DNA of 41,265 nt, from assembly GCA_964569765.1 (NCBI GenBank), contig CAZMVY010000010.1:1-41265 (forward strand). The letters run 5' to 3'. Each line of letters starts with the position of its first letter. Position 1 is the first letter of the stretch. The notes beneath the pieces were generated by a model. The model saw only the letters and a list, made by a program, of their open reading frames with translations. It was not told the origin of the DNA and did no database searches. Position numbers and translations under genes: made by a program. This document shows positions 17,149 to 26,700 of this stretch, piece by piece. This DNA is from CAZMVY01 sp964569765. Lineage in GTDB: Bacteria; Planctomycetota; Phycisphaerae; UBA1845; PWPN01.

Positions 17149-18423
17149 TTACTCACTCTCCTCCGCGAACACGAACGGTTCGTGCGCGATGAGCAGCGGT
17201 CGGCGCTGCGCGATATTGATGAGCAGGCCGATCATCACGAAGCTTGCAATCATGCTGCTGCCCCCGTAGCTGACGAACGGCAATGTCAGCCCGGTGATCG
17301 GGCCGAGGCCGATCGTCATGGCCACGTTCGTCACCACCTGCGTCGCCAGCAGGACCGTGATGCCCACGGCCAGCAGCTTGCCGAACGGATCGTTCGTCAG
17401 CGTGGCGATATCGAAGCCGGTCACGACGATCGCCGCGTAGCAGAGCAGCACGAGGATGCAGCCGACCAGACCGAACTGGTGGCCGATGATGGCGAAGATG
17501 AAGTCGTTGTGCTTGTCGGGCAGGAAGTCGTATTCGATGAAGGTGCCCTTGCCCCACCCGTTGCCGAGGACGCCACCGCTTCCGAGCGCGACCTTCGACC
17601 GCACGAGCTGATATCCGCGGCGGACGTCCCACTCGGCCGCCTCGAGCCGCCACCGCCGGGCCTCTTCCGGGCTGCGGCGGACCTCCGGCGGCCCGAGGCG
17701 CAGCCACGTCTGCGGATGCCCGGCGATCCACTCGCGGATCGCCGGGCTCTGAAGAACGACTGCGGTCACACGAAGCCGCTGGTACATCTCCATCTTCATC
17801 CAGAACAGCGGCAAAGCCGCCAGCGCCGCCAGCGCGATCACCGCCAGATGCCGTCCACGCGCCCCGGCCACAAAGAGCATGACGAAGAGCACCGGCAGCA
17901 TGATCAGCATCATGCCGAGATCGGGCTGCATCTTGATCAGCACCATCGGCGCAAGCGTCAGAAGAAACGGTCCCACAAGCCCGCCGACCGTGCGGTAGTT
18001 CCGGCGGAACCTCAGATACCATGCGAGCGCCAGCAGGTAGCCGATCTTCATCAGCTCGGAGGGCTGGATCTGAAAGCCGGCCACCCGGATCCACCGCCGC
18101 GACCCGCGGACGCACGGAACAAACGGCACATCAACCCAGCGATCCGCCACAACCGCGGCCAGGAGCAGGAAGCAGACTGCGTAGATCAGATAGGAGTGCC
18201 GGCCGATCCGCTGGTAGCTCGTCGTGATCGCGAGGATCATCAACAGGATTCCGATTCCCAGGAACACGAGTTGATGCCGGAACGGCTGCTCCGCCGCCGT
18301 GCCCAGGTCGCCCTTTTCGATGCCGTAGATGCTCGCCAGCCCGACCGCGCAGAGCACCGCCACGGGCACCAGCACCCACAACGCATGGTGTGTCGGTCGC
18401 AGAAAACGCGCGGCCTGCATCAT
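17149..18423 (-). CDS. mrdB: Rod-shape/elongasome SEDS glycosyltransferase RodA (MrdB)
   Basis: This 424-residue inner-membrane protein of the SEDS family polymerises lipid II into glycan strands with a partner class B PBP. About ten membrane helices are visible. Family motifs include GSRRWIRVAGFQIQPSELMKI near residues 106-126, KMQPDLGMMLI near 164-174, PDKHNDFIFAIIGHQFG near 307, and GLTLPFVSYGGSS near 387-399. The extracytoplasmic loop before RSKVALGSGGVLGNGWGKG is long, about 70 residues (215-285). The start is a double ATG at 18423/18420 with GAAGG close by. It follows mrdA by 115 bases on the same strand, forming the usual PBP2-RodA pair. mreBCD are not in the window. This indicates active lateral peptidoglycan synthesis. 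Confidence 0.92.
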   Translation of the reverse strand: MMQAARFLRPTHHALWVLVPVAVLCAVGLASIYGIEKGDLGTAAEQPFRHQLVFLGIGILLMILAITTSYQRIGRHSYLIYAVCFLLLAAVVADRWVDVPFVPCVRGSRRWIRVAGFQIQPSELMKIGYLLALAWYLRFRRNYRTVGGLVGPFLLTLAPMVLIKMQPDLGMMLIMLPVLFVMLFVAGARGRHLAVIALAALAALPLFWMKMEMYQRLRVTAVVLQSPAIREWIAGHPQTWLRLGPPEVRRSPEEARRWRLEAAEWDVRRGYQLVRSKVALGSGGVLGNGWGKGTFIEYDFLPDKHNDFIFAIIGHQFGLVGCILVLLCYAAIVVTGFDIATLTNDPFGKLLAVGITVLLATQVVTNVAMTIGLGPITGLTLPFVSYGGSSMIASFVMIGLLINIAQRRPLLIAHEPFVFAEESE

Positions 18424-18538
18424 CCTTCAGGTCCCTCTGGCCGATCTCACGCGTGCCATCGCCTCCCCGCCACGACATGCCCCCATACAACAGTCTCGCG
18501 CGGCCTGCGAGAGGACACGGCACCCGCACCGATCCGCG

Positions 18539-20578
18539 TCATTCCTTTTCCGGCCAGTAGTTGAGAATCATCTGTGCAATCTCGCCGGCGACCGGACCGG
18601 CCACGATTCCGCCGTGCCCCGCATATTCGAGAATCACGGCGAACGCCGCCGCGTGCCGCGGTTCGCGGCCCGGATGCGCAAGATCATCGCGGCCGATCAG
18701 ATACCCGGCGAACCAGCCGTGCGTCTCCGGTTCCTGACCCTCCGGCGGCCAGCGGCGGTTCGCACGCCGGCCGATGATCGTGAACGGCCCGCGATCGGCC
18801 AACTGCCGCCGAAGCTGGGCCGCATCCGTCGCGATGAACTCCTCGCGCCGGCCGTCCGGCCATTCGCACGTGTACACGCGATCCAGCTCCCGCGGCCAGC
18901 CTTCGGCGCTGCCCGTCTTGCCGAGCAGCACCCACGGCTCCGGCGGCGGGGCCACGTGCCCGTAGGCCGTCCCGCCCGGCTCATTCACCACGGCATACAG
19001 CCCCCCGCGGACCACCGCCCAATCTGCCTCCGCCACACCCAACGGCAACGTCGGCCGCGCTCGCGAGTCGTCCCGCAGAAGCGTCACCGGCCGGAAACGG
19101 CCGCTCGCGATGGTCGCCATCAGATTCGCCGCCTGCAACGGCGTAACCGCCAGTTCCCCCTGACCGATGGCCGCGTTGCGGGCGTCGCCCCTGTTGGCCC
19201 CTTGCGGCAGGCGCCCGGCCACCTCCTCGCGCAAACCGGTACCCGACGGGCGCCCGAAGCCCGCCAGGTCAAACCAGTATCGCAGCCGCGGCACACCGAC
19301 CATCTCCCCCACCGTGAAGAAGTACACGTTGCAACTGTGGGCAATCGCCGCCCGCGCCGCCATCGGGCCGTGAGCGGCCGTGCATCGGAACGCATTCATC
19401 ACCTCGGCAAAGAGGCGACCCCGGCATTCGATCGGAGTCTCCGGCGCGATCGTACGGTCCGTCAACGCCCCGGCGAGCACCAGCGGCTTGACGATCGAGC
19501 CGGGCGGATACGCCTCCCCGAACGCGCGGGACCGCAACGGCAGCATTCGGCGGTCCGCGAGCAGCTCGCGACGCGTTGCCCAGCCCGCGTTGGGGTCGTA
19601 TCCCGGGAAGCTTACCGCCGCGAGGACCTCGCGGGACGCCACGTCGATCACGACGGCCGATGCCCCCGTGCACTGCGGGTACTCGGTGATCGCGCTTCCG
19701 AGCCGCTGGTAGATGCACTTCTGTAGCGGCGTGATGATCGTCAGCCGCACATCCTCGCCGTCGGCGGGCTCCACCGCCGGCGCGGTCTCACGCCCCTCGA
19801 TGTCCTCGCTGACACTGCCGCGGCGGCCGTGCAGCCGGTCCTCCGCGAGACGTTCCACGCCCGAGACCCCCCGCAGTTCATCCGTAAGCCCCCGCGACGT
19901 TACGTCGTCCGGGTCAACGTCCTCCAGCCGCCCGAGTACGTGCGCCAGGCAAACCTCCGGCGCGTATCGGCGCTTCATGCCGGCGGCGATCTCCACCCAC
20001 GGAAACGACGACAGGCCGATTCGCGCCTCAACCATCGAGCTGTGCGACAGGCCGCGGACCATCGGATAACTGAATCGCTCCTCGGCAATCCGGCGGTCGA
20101 TCCCCTGCTTCTGCCGCACGACCGCCTTGATCCGGCGCACCCGCTGAACGATCTGCTCGCGACGCTCGGCGAGTTCATCCAGCCCGACCCCGGTGGTCTG
20201 CGCGATCGCCGGCCACATCGCGGAAATGCGGCTGCGGAGATGTTCGAGGTCGGCCGGGGTGACGCGCCCGGGTCTGCCCGGCTCGGACGCCTTGAGCTGT
20301 TCGGCCAGCACCGCCAGGTAATCCGGCGCGCCCGCGAGGATCCCGTAGGGCACGCACACGTCCCAGCACGGCAGATCCTCGGCCAGCACGTTGCCCGCAC
20401 GATCCAGAATCCGCCCCCGTACGCACGGCAACGAGCGGATCGGCCGCAGCAGCACCTTGCGCGCCTCCTCGCGATAAACGTCCGCGCGAAGGACCTGAAG
20501 CTGCACGAGCCGGACGATCAGGCCGACCGCCAGCACCGCCATGACCCACAACAGGATTTTCAGTCGTCGCTCGAACAC
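18539..20578 (-). CDS. mrdA: Penicillin-binding protein 2, class B transpeptidase (MrdA)
   Basis: This 679-residue protein has a single N-terminal membrane anchor (residues 8-28), a PBP dimerisation domain (about 45-260) and a transpeptidase domain. The transpeptidase domain has S361-I-V-K364 (active serine), S415-C-N417 and K554-T-G556. The segment PCVRGRILDRAGNVLAED near 51-68 is the usual class B entry motif. Two oddities stand out. A coiled-coil-like insertion of about 90 residues sits in the dimerisation domain (AEERREQIVQRVRRIKAVVRQKQ, 137-158). About 60 extra residues separate KTG from the HGWFAGY strand (about 560-618), where most PBP2s have only a few. The start is a GTG at 20578. 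Its product crosslinks glycan made by RodA, encoded next. Confidence 0.92.
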   Translation of the reverse strand: MFERRLKILLWVMAVLAVGLIVRLVQLQVLRADVYREEARKVLLRPIRSLPCVRGRILDRAGNVLAEDLPCWDVCVPYGILAGAPDYLAVLAEQLKASEPGRPGRVTPADLEHLRSRISAMWPAIAQTTGVGLDELAERREQIVQRVRRIKAVVRQKQGIDRRIAEERFSYPMVRGLSHSSMVEARIGLSSFPWVEIAAGMKRRYAPEVCLAHVLGRLEDVDPDDVTSRGLTDELRGVSGVERLAEDRLHGRRGSVSEDIEGRETAPAVEPADGEDVRLTIITPLQKCIYQRLGSAITEYPQCTGASAVVIDVASREVLAAVSFPGYDPNAGWATRRELLADRRMLPLRSRAFGEAYPPGSIVKPLVLAGALTDRTIAPETPIECRGRLFAEVMNAFRCTAAHGPMAARAAIAHSCNVYFFTVGEMVGVPRLRYWFDLAGFGRPSGTGLREEVAGRLPQGANRGDARNAAIGQGELAVTPLQAANLMATIASGRFRPVTLLRDDSRARPTLPLGVAEADWAVVRGGLYAVVNEPGGTAYGHVAPPPEPWVLLGKTGSAEGWPRELDRVYTCEWPDGRREEFIATDAAQLRRQLADRGPFTIIGRRANRRWPPEGQEPETHGWFAGYLIGRDDLAHPGREPRHAAAFAVILEYAGHGGIVAGPVAGEIAQMILNYWPEKE

Positions 20579-20888
20579 AACCGGGCAAGCTCCCGACCAG
20601 AAGGATACCCGATCGATGCCTCGCTGGGTACAAGCCGGCGCGCGAGACGCCCGGCCGTTTCCGGCCGAAACGCGATCACGAGAGGACCGGTGGGCAGACC
20701 AGCCGGGGGGCAGGCGTCTCGCCCGCTAACCCGACAGCAAGGGCGTCTCGTCGCCGACATGTACCGCCGTCGCCCCGATGCCCGCCTGCTGACAGGCCTC
20801 ACCGGGTTCCCAAGAGCCCTCCGCCCGGGGTGACCGGCCGTCCTGCGCTCTCGGATCCGCCCTGGGCGCGGTATGATGGCCACACGAT
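20579..20888. other. Divergent intergenic region between mrdA and the kinase gene
   Basis: This 310-base stretch has no supported gene. It contains TATGAT at 20872-20877, only 11 bases before the kinase ATG, so that transcript would have a leader of about five bases. No convincing -35 box was found. Confidence 0.4.
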
Positions 20889-21722
20889 ATGACCTCCGCC
20901 GATTCCATCCCGCCCAATAGCGTGCGGCTGAACGTCGCCGGCTTCGAGGTAGCCGTCGCACCGACGGACGCCGAACTGTGCGGCCCCATCCGGGAACTCT
21001 TCCACCTGTTCGCCGAGGCCCGCGACGCCACGCCGGTGACCCATCGCGCGATAGTCGGTCTGGCGGGAGTGCCGGGTAGCGGAAAGTCGACGCTCGCGGC
21101 GCTGCTGGCGTACCTGAGCACACGGCGAGAACCCACGGTTCCGGCAGCCGCGGTCTCGATCGACGGCTGGCACTGGCCGAACGAGACGCTCGATACGATG
21201 ACGGCGACGGACGCGAACGGCCGGAGCGTTCCGATGCGTGCGCGGAAGGGCTCGCCGGGGTCGTACGACGTGGCGGGGATCGCGCAGGCGATCGCGGCAC
21301 TGCGCGAGGCACACATGCCCGCGCGGCTGCCCGTCTACGACCGGCGAATCCACGCCCCGGTACCCGGCGCTCAGGTCATCCCCCCGGGCGTGCGGGTGAT
21401 CCTGCTCGAGGGAAACTACGTCCTCTCTCGCGACGAACTCTGGCGGCCGGTGGCCGAGCAGTTGGACATGACGTTCTACCTCGACGCGGATGCCGAGCGC
21501 TGCCGGGAAGCGGTGATCCGCCGACACGTCCTCGGCGGCCTCTCTCGAGCCGAGGCCGAGCAGAAGTACGAGACCAACGATCGCCTCAACGCGGAGTTTA
21601 TCCTCGCGTCGAGGCGCTTCGCCGACGTCGTGATCCATACCGACGCGGAGCGACGGCTGACCGATATCGAGGTGCTGCGCCGCCGATCCAGGGGCCGGGG
21701 CATTCGCCCGTCACTCCGGTAG
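20889..21722 (+). CDS. P-loop kinase of the uridine kinase/phosphoribulokinase-like group (FrcK/YggC type)
   Basis: This 277-residue cytoplasmic protein has a Walker A motif, GVPGSGKST (60-68 within GLAGVPGSGKST). AAVSIDGWHWPNETL near 91-105 resembles the D-G-F/W-H motif of the pantothenate/uridine kinase fold. YDRRIHAPVPGAQ near 154-167 and LLEGNYVLSRDELW near 176-189 correspond to the substrate-binding and Walker B-like segments. The lid arginines are in EAVIRRHVLGGLSRAEAE. The closest named relatives by pattern are FrcK and YggC, whose substrates are uncertain but include sugars or nucleosides. No Shine-Dalgarno sequence is seen. The TATGAT box just upstream suggests a near-leaderless transcript. 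Confidence 0.82.
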   Translation: MTSADSIPPNSVRLNVAGFEVAVAPTDAELCGPIRELFHLFAEARDATPVTHRAIVGLAGVPGSGKSTLAALLAYLSTRREPTVPAAAVSIDGWHWPNETLDTMTATDANGRSVPMRARKGSPGSYDVAGIAQAIAALREAHMPARLPVYDRRIHAPVPGAQVIPPGVRVILLEGNYVLSRDELWRPVAEQLDMTFYLDADAERCREAVIRRHVLGGLSRAEAEQKYETNDRLNAEFILASRRFADVVIHTDAERRLTDIEVLRRRSRGRGIRPSLR

Positions 21723-21852
21723 TCCGCTGTTCCGGACGACACAACCGCGGCTCCGTGCGGTCATGCAGGTCGCGCACGGATTCACATGCAAGCCAAAGCA
21801 TCCGGCAGACATGCTTACGCAGAGTCGTGCACACGCAACCCGGCGTAATGAG

Positions 21853-22992
21853 TCAGCGGGCCGGGGAATCGGAGCCGACCGCCTCGTCCGCGCCGCCGGC
21901 AGAAGCCGCGTCCGCCATTGCAATCCGCTTCGAAAGGGCCGGGTGGTCGTGAAACAGGATCTCGATCCAGCGGGCCGGGTCGGGGTCCGCGAGGTTCATT
22001 TCCCCGAGCTTGACGAACGCGGAACGATAGGCAGCCGGATCCTTCGTTCGCGCGAGGGCCTCCGCGTCGCACTGCCGCTCGAAACGCCGCATGATCGCGT
22101 TGCCGATCGGCAGGAACAGATATGAGATCACCGTCACGAGGATCACGATCGCAGGAAGACTGCAAACCGCCGGCGGCCACACCGCCGCGTCGTTCGATGC
22201 GTACGGCGCCAGCACGGCCGCCACCGCCGCAACGACCAGCGTACTCATCAGCGCGGTCAGAACAATCCCCTTCGTGATGTGGCCGTGGATGTGGTGGCCC
22301 AATTCGTGGGCGAACACCACGCCGATCTCCTCCTCGGTGAACGCATCCAGCAGCGTGTCGGACAGGTACACCCGGCGCGTCGAGCCGAGCCCGCTGAGCA
22401 TCGCGTTGGCCTTGCGGGTGTCCTTCGAAAGCCCCAGCCGGTACACGCCGCGGATGGTCAGCGGCGTGCCTTCGGCCAGGCGGGCGAAACGCTCCTGAAG
22501 CGCGGCTCGGTCAAGCGGCTCGGACTTGTAAAACAGCGGGAGAATGACCACGGGAAACAGCTTCGCCAGACCCACCGACAGCACGAGCCATCCGGCCCAC
22601 ACCCACAGCCACCAGAACCGCCCCCCGTACCAGAGGGCGGCATAGAGACCGCCGATGAGAATCGCACCGAACACGAACATGACCAGCCATTCCTTCAGCG
22701 CGTGGATGATCCACCCGCCGACGGTCTGATTGCTCAGATGAAACGCATGCTCGACGCGGAACTCCGAGTAGTAGTTGAGCGGCAGCGAAATCAGCTCGAA
22801 TCCGAAGAAGAACACCGCCCCGAAGAGGGCCAGACCGAGCCATCGCGAGGAAGTCGCCATCGCGAGGGTGGCAGCCGCGTGTGCCGCCCCCGCTGCCCAT
22901 ACGGCCGCATATGCAAGCAGCAGAACAGACGAGAGGATGCGGATGGTGATCTTGAGACGCTCGTACCGTTTGGCGGCAGCAATGTCCATCAT
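21853..22992 (-). CDS. M48-family membrane zinc protease, Ste24/CAAX-protease-like
   Basis: This 379-residue multi-pass membrane protein has the zinc site H229-E-L-G-H233 (AHELGHHIHGH) and the third ligand E305 in RRFERQCDAEAL. Six or seven hydrophobic segments are spread as in Ste24: two before residue 70, two between 100 and 155, and two between 245 and 300. YSEFRVEHAFHLSNQT near 75-90 is a strong Ste24 hallmark. Bacterial members degrade misfolded or unassembled membrane proteins rather than prenylated ones. The adjacent ATGs at 22992 and 22989 are chosen because the -10 box of a candidate promoter ends seven bases upstream. There is no Shine-Dalgarno sequence, suggesting a leaderless message. 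Confidence 0.9.
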   Translation of the reverse strand: MMDIAAAKRYERLKITIRILSSVLLLAYAAVWAAGAAHAAATLAMATSSRWLGLALFGAVFFFGFELISLPLNYYSEFRVEHAFHLSNQTVGGWIIHALKEWLVMFVFGAILIGGLYAALWYGGRFWWLWVWAGWLVLSVGLAKLFPVVILPLFYKSEPLDRAALQERFARLAEGTPLTIRGVYRLGLSKDTRKANAMLSGLGSTRRVYLSDTLLDAFTEEEIGVVFAHELGHHIHGHITKGIVLTALMSTLVVAAVAAVLAPYASNDAAVWPPAVCSLPAIVILVTVISYLFLPIGNAIMRRFERQCDAEALARTKDPAAYRSAFVKLGEMNLADPDPARWIEILFHDHPALSKRIAMADAASAGGADEAVGSDSPAR

Positions 22993-22999
22993 GCCGCGT

Positions 23000-23028
23000 A
23001 TGGTAGTGTGAACGGTGGTGCCGGCCAA
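23000..23028 (-). promoter_or_regulatory. Candidate promoter of the M48 protease gene, leaderless spacing
   Basis: On the minus strand: TTGGCC (23028-23023), a 17-base spacer, TACCAT (23005-23000). The predicted transcript start near 22993 touches the ATG at 22992. Confidence 0.45.
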
Positions 23029-23213
23029 CCGTGCGATCGATCCTCCGCCTGGAACGCCGCCGCGTCCGGCCGTGGGCAACCCGCAAGACGCCCGCCGCCG
23101 GGCGAAGGCGCCGCTCCGGGCGAACCTCGAAGAAGCCGCCGTTCGTTCGCGCGCCGATTGCGCCGATTGAAGCTGCGCGCATGGCAGGAGACGGCATAGA
23201 CAATGCGCCGCAC

Positions 23214-23253
23214 AAAAAAGGGGCCGCCACGTCTCCCCGATCGTGGCGACCCC
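23214..23253 (-). terminator. Strong intrinsic terminator of the putative ncRNA
   Basis: On the minus strand a 12-base-pair stem (23253-23242 with 23231-23220, one mismatch) and a 10-base loop are followed by six T residues (23219-23214). The T tract is on the minus strand only. No protein-coding gene on that strand ends just upstream; the nearest is the GH106-like gene, more than 500 bases away. Confidence 0.85.
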
Positions 23254-23430
23254 GGACTACGGGAAGTTCGGCAGCAGCCCGCTGGGGAAACCCAACCAGC
23301 CCTTCGACTCATCTCCCCTGGAGTCGACGGCCCATTGGGCTCCCCCACCAGGTTACGCGCCTCTTGGCAGTTGAGTGACCAATCAGCCGAACACCATATC
23401 ACCTTGCAATGGGTATGCCGTTTGGACGTT
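23214..23430 (-). ncRNA. Putative structured small RNA (about 215 nt), family unknown
   Basis: Minus-strand interval between a candidate promoter (23437-23465) and the strong terminator. It folds as a long rod. The outer stem is GTTCGGC/GCCGAAC (23392-23386 with 23272-23266). A middle stem of about 15 pairs, including G-U, joins 23351-23335 to 23295-23281. An apical hairpin TCGACTC/GAGTCGA joins 23327-23321 to 23310-23304. A bubble holds a further small hairpin (TTGG...CCAA). No open frame with recognisable features occupies it. Size and rod-with-bubble shape recall 6S RNA, but the sequence did not match one I could recognise. It lacks the signature GGAAGGAAGCAGCC of SRP RNA and the conserved segments of RNase P RNA. 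Confidence 0.6.
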
Positions 23431-23436
23431 ATTTCG

Positions 23437-23465
23437 ATCACAAGAACAAAAAACTTTAACCTCAA
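23437..23465 (-). promoter_or_regulatory. Candidate promoter of the putative ncRNA
   Basis: On the minus strand: TTGAGG (23465-23460), a 17-base spacer containing a T tract, TGTGAT (23442-23437). The predicted start is near 23430. The surrounding 60 bases are markedly AT-rich for this genome. An inverted repeat TTAACC/GGTTAA (23456-23461 and 23483-23488) brackets the -35 box. Confidence 0.45.
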
Positions 23466-23786
23466 TTTTCCTCAAGGGTTACGGTTAAGGGCGAGAGGAT
23501 TGTCCGCCCGCGCCATACAACGAACTGGGCAAGGCTGCCCAGAATGGGTCTCTCCCACAGGCGCAAAGCTACCCACATTTCGGACGGTGTGGCCGTTTTC
23601 GATCAAGGGTTTCGTCCGTACACGGCACGCAGGGATGACCGCACTCCGGCACTACCCTGCACCGGGCATGCAGCAGCCCAACCGAAAAAAACCTCGAAGG
23701 CACCGATTACGTCCGGCCCGCCGGCCGGGTTCGCGCCCCCAGTGCCCGGCTGTCGCCGGGCGCCGCCGGGACCTCGCGCCGCGGCG
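23466..23786. other. Intergenic region downstream of the GH106-like gene
   Basis: This 321-base stretch has no supported gene. It contains small hairpins, for example TGGGC/GCCCA near 23527-23544. A run of seven A residues at 23685-23691 reads as T7 on the minus strand and may help end GH106-like transcripts, although the preceding stem is only three to four pairs. Confidence 0.4.
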
Positions 23787-26700
23787 TCACGAACGTCCGA
23801 GCTGCACGCGCTCCGCACCGTAGATCAGGCCGTACGGCGCGAGTTGGTAGTCGTCCGTCCAATGCCGTTCGTCGGTGAACGCACCCGGCCCGATCCACCA
23901 GTTGTTCCCGTGCATCTCGTACAACGTGTTATGCAGCGGGCCGAAGTTGTTTCGCAGGCTCCCGTAAACGACGATCTCCACGTCGTTCATGCCCTCATGC
24001 ACCAGGTCCGTCACGGGGATTTCGTAAGGCGGCCACGCAATGGTACCGGCGCTGCGCCCGTTCATGCGCACTTCGAACAGCGTACCGAGCGGCTCGATCA
24101 GTCGCAGCACGACCCGCCGCTTCGCGGGGTCGCCGCCGAGGCGGGCAATGGGGAAACGCTTTCGATACACCATGTTGCCGGCGTAGAAGGGATAGCCCTG
24201 GGGCACCCAGTCGCCCGTTGCGAGCGTCTGCGGTTCCGGTGTAATCGCGTACCGCGACGGGCTGATCTCGCGAAGGGCGAAGTCGCCGACGATGAAGACG
24301 TCCTCGATCTCCGTGCCCGGTGCATACGGCGTTGTCAGGATGAGTTCGTTCATGCCCTTGCGGATGAACCGGCCCACGTTCATCTTCGTAAACTGCCTGT
24401 CCCAATGCCATTCCTTCGTGTCCGTCGCCACCGGCTGGCCGTTGAGGCGGATGGCGAAGCAGGCAGCCTTCTCGACGACAAGAAACGCGTTGGGCCTGCC
24501 GATGTCCGATTCGAACTCGAATCGCATACGCACGTTGACGGGCCGGACGGGCCGGATGCCCCGCTGCGCCAGTACCCACGGCTGGATGCCGGCATATGGA
24601 CGGAGGCCGGCGGCATCAAACGCGGCCCGGCGGACCTTCCATACGGGCGTCGGCGGACTGAGCGGCGCGCCGTCCAGAGCGTAATGGCAGACGTCGAGCA
24701 CAAGCGTGTTCGGGTGGGTCCGGGCGAAGAGCCAATCGCCCCGCAAGAGCTCGCGCGCCTGCTCGGTCCACGTCGCCGGTGCGGCGGCGGCGTTCTTGCG
24801 CGGGTCCACCACGATCGCAAGGCTCCCGACCGGTTCGAAACGGTGCCGGAGCACGATCCCGCCGGCAGTCGCCTTGGCGGCCATCGGCGAGATCCTGCCC
24901 GTCGCCGGGTCGCACTGGAGAGGCACGCCGGTCGCCGGAAGCACAATCCGCGCGTCGCAACCGGCCCGCGGATCGGTATTGCAGAAGAAGTAGATGTCCT
25001 GCGTTCCGGCCTTGCGATGATGGTAGAGCACCGACTCGATCTCGTGGCCCGCGGCGTCCGCAATACTCACGTCGCGTCCGACGGCGGCGTCGAGGGCGCG
25101 GACCAGATCCGCCGGATCGTTCTCGCATCGTACGACGCCCGGAAGCCCAAGAACCTTCTCCCACCGCTCGGGCTCGATGCGGCCGTCGACCGCCCGCGGC
25201 GCGGCGCCCACGATGAGTACCCGGCCGCCGGCCTTTGCGAACGCCTCGAGCAGTGAAACTGTCTTGTCCGCCCACGTGAACGAGGGCGGCACCACGACGA
25301 CGTCGTAGCGCCCGTCCGATGCAACGCGGAATTCCCGCTCCGTAATGCGCCCGTGGCGGGCGAGAATGATCTCGTCTCCGTAGTCGAAGTCGCGATGTTG
25401 CGCCAGCAGAGTGCTCTGCACGCGGACGAGTTCTTCGTGGAAGCGATCCACCTCGGGGCACGGATCCGCAGAGGAGAAGTAGGACCATGCGCTGGCGATC
25501 GGGTGCAGGACGAGGATACGGGTCTGGAACCGCCCGAGGCGCGTCAGGTAGCCCGTCCGCGCGAAGTAGTCGTTCACAATGCTCATGCGGCCCCAGTAGG
25601 GCTGGTGGTCGCTGAACGTCGGCGGGTAGTCGCGCTTCCGGTCGCCCGTGAAGCTGTACAGCGAAAGGTGCGGGCAAAAGTAGTTCACGCCGAGCGCCGT
25701 ATGGAAGTCGCCGATCCACTTGGCATCCTCGAACCGCAGATCCTGCCCGGACACGCCGAAGATCTCGCAGAGAACCGCGTCGCGCCCGAACTGGTGCGCG
25801 ACGCTGGCGCACTGCTTGAGCGTCAGCGGATTGTCGATGTTGCGGCAGAGGTGGTCGATGCCCGGCATCTGCTCGTATTCGTAGTGCGGCATCGCCGCGC
25901 CGATCTGTGCAACCTGGGAACGGAGGGTGTCTTCGCCCAGCCAATGTCCGGTCAGGCGCAACCCGAGCTTCGCGCAAAGCTCGCCATACTGCCGGCCGAA
26001 GGCCTCGGCGAACTGCTCCGTCGCCAGCCGCCAGAAGTCGTGCCGCACCTTCTCAAAGCCGGGCGTCCTCGATACCAGGGCCGGCAGCCTGTCGATCAGA
26101 TCGTAGCCGTAGCGGTTACGGAACAGCTCCGACATCCGCGGCGTCCAGGGAAATGTGCGGCCCGGGAGGTTCGAGCGGAAGTTCGGCTCATCCGTGAAGA
26201 TGCCCGGTATCGTTCGGCCGTAGTCGCCGCGGAATCGCTGGTTGTAGCCTTCCAGCGTAACGAGCAGGAACCTGCCCACCGCGTCGGGATTCAACACGTC
26301 GATGTACGTCTCGCCGTTATACCGGTTGTCGTTGCGATAGGCCGCCATGCGAAAGCGAAAGGAAGACTCGCCTCTCTGCAAGCCCTCGCCCGTCGCGAGA
26401 CGGCGCGCATGAACGGCCGCGCTGCGATCATCCTTTCGGAAGGCAAACACCCCGAGCGTACCGGGGTCCGTGAGGGCCTGACCGACAGCATCGGGCGTGA
26501 TCTCCTCCGCCACCAGCGATACGCCGCGAGTCTCAGGATACCGGCGGTTCACCCAGCCGCCGGCAAACCCGCTGGGCCATTTGTCTTCGTCATAGAGCCA
26601 TGCGTGCAGACCCGCGCCGCGGGCCTCGGCGACACAAACATCGATCTTGCGAAACCACTCGTCGGAGAGGTACTCCGTCTCGAGGCCGACCCGCGAATGC

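Noticed and set aside
23214..23430. SRP RNA, RNase P RNA or tmRNA as identity of the small RNA
   Set aside because: The conserved GGAAGGAAGCAGCC segment, the RNase P core segments and a tRNA-like end were not found.
23545..23620. Resemblance to a cyclic-di-GMP (GEMM) aptamer because of a GCGCAAAGC segment
   Set aside because: The required downstream GGUUACCG-type partner and the first hairpin with its receptor are absent, and no plus-strand gene follows.
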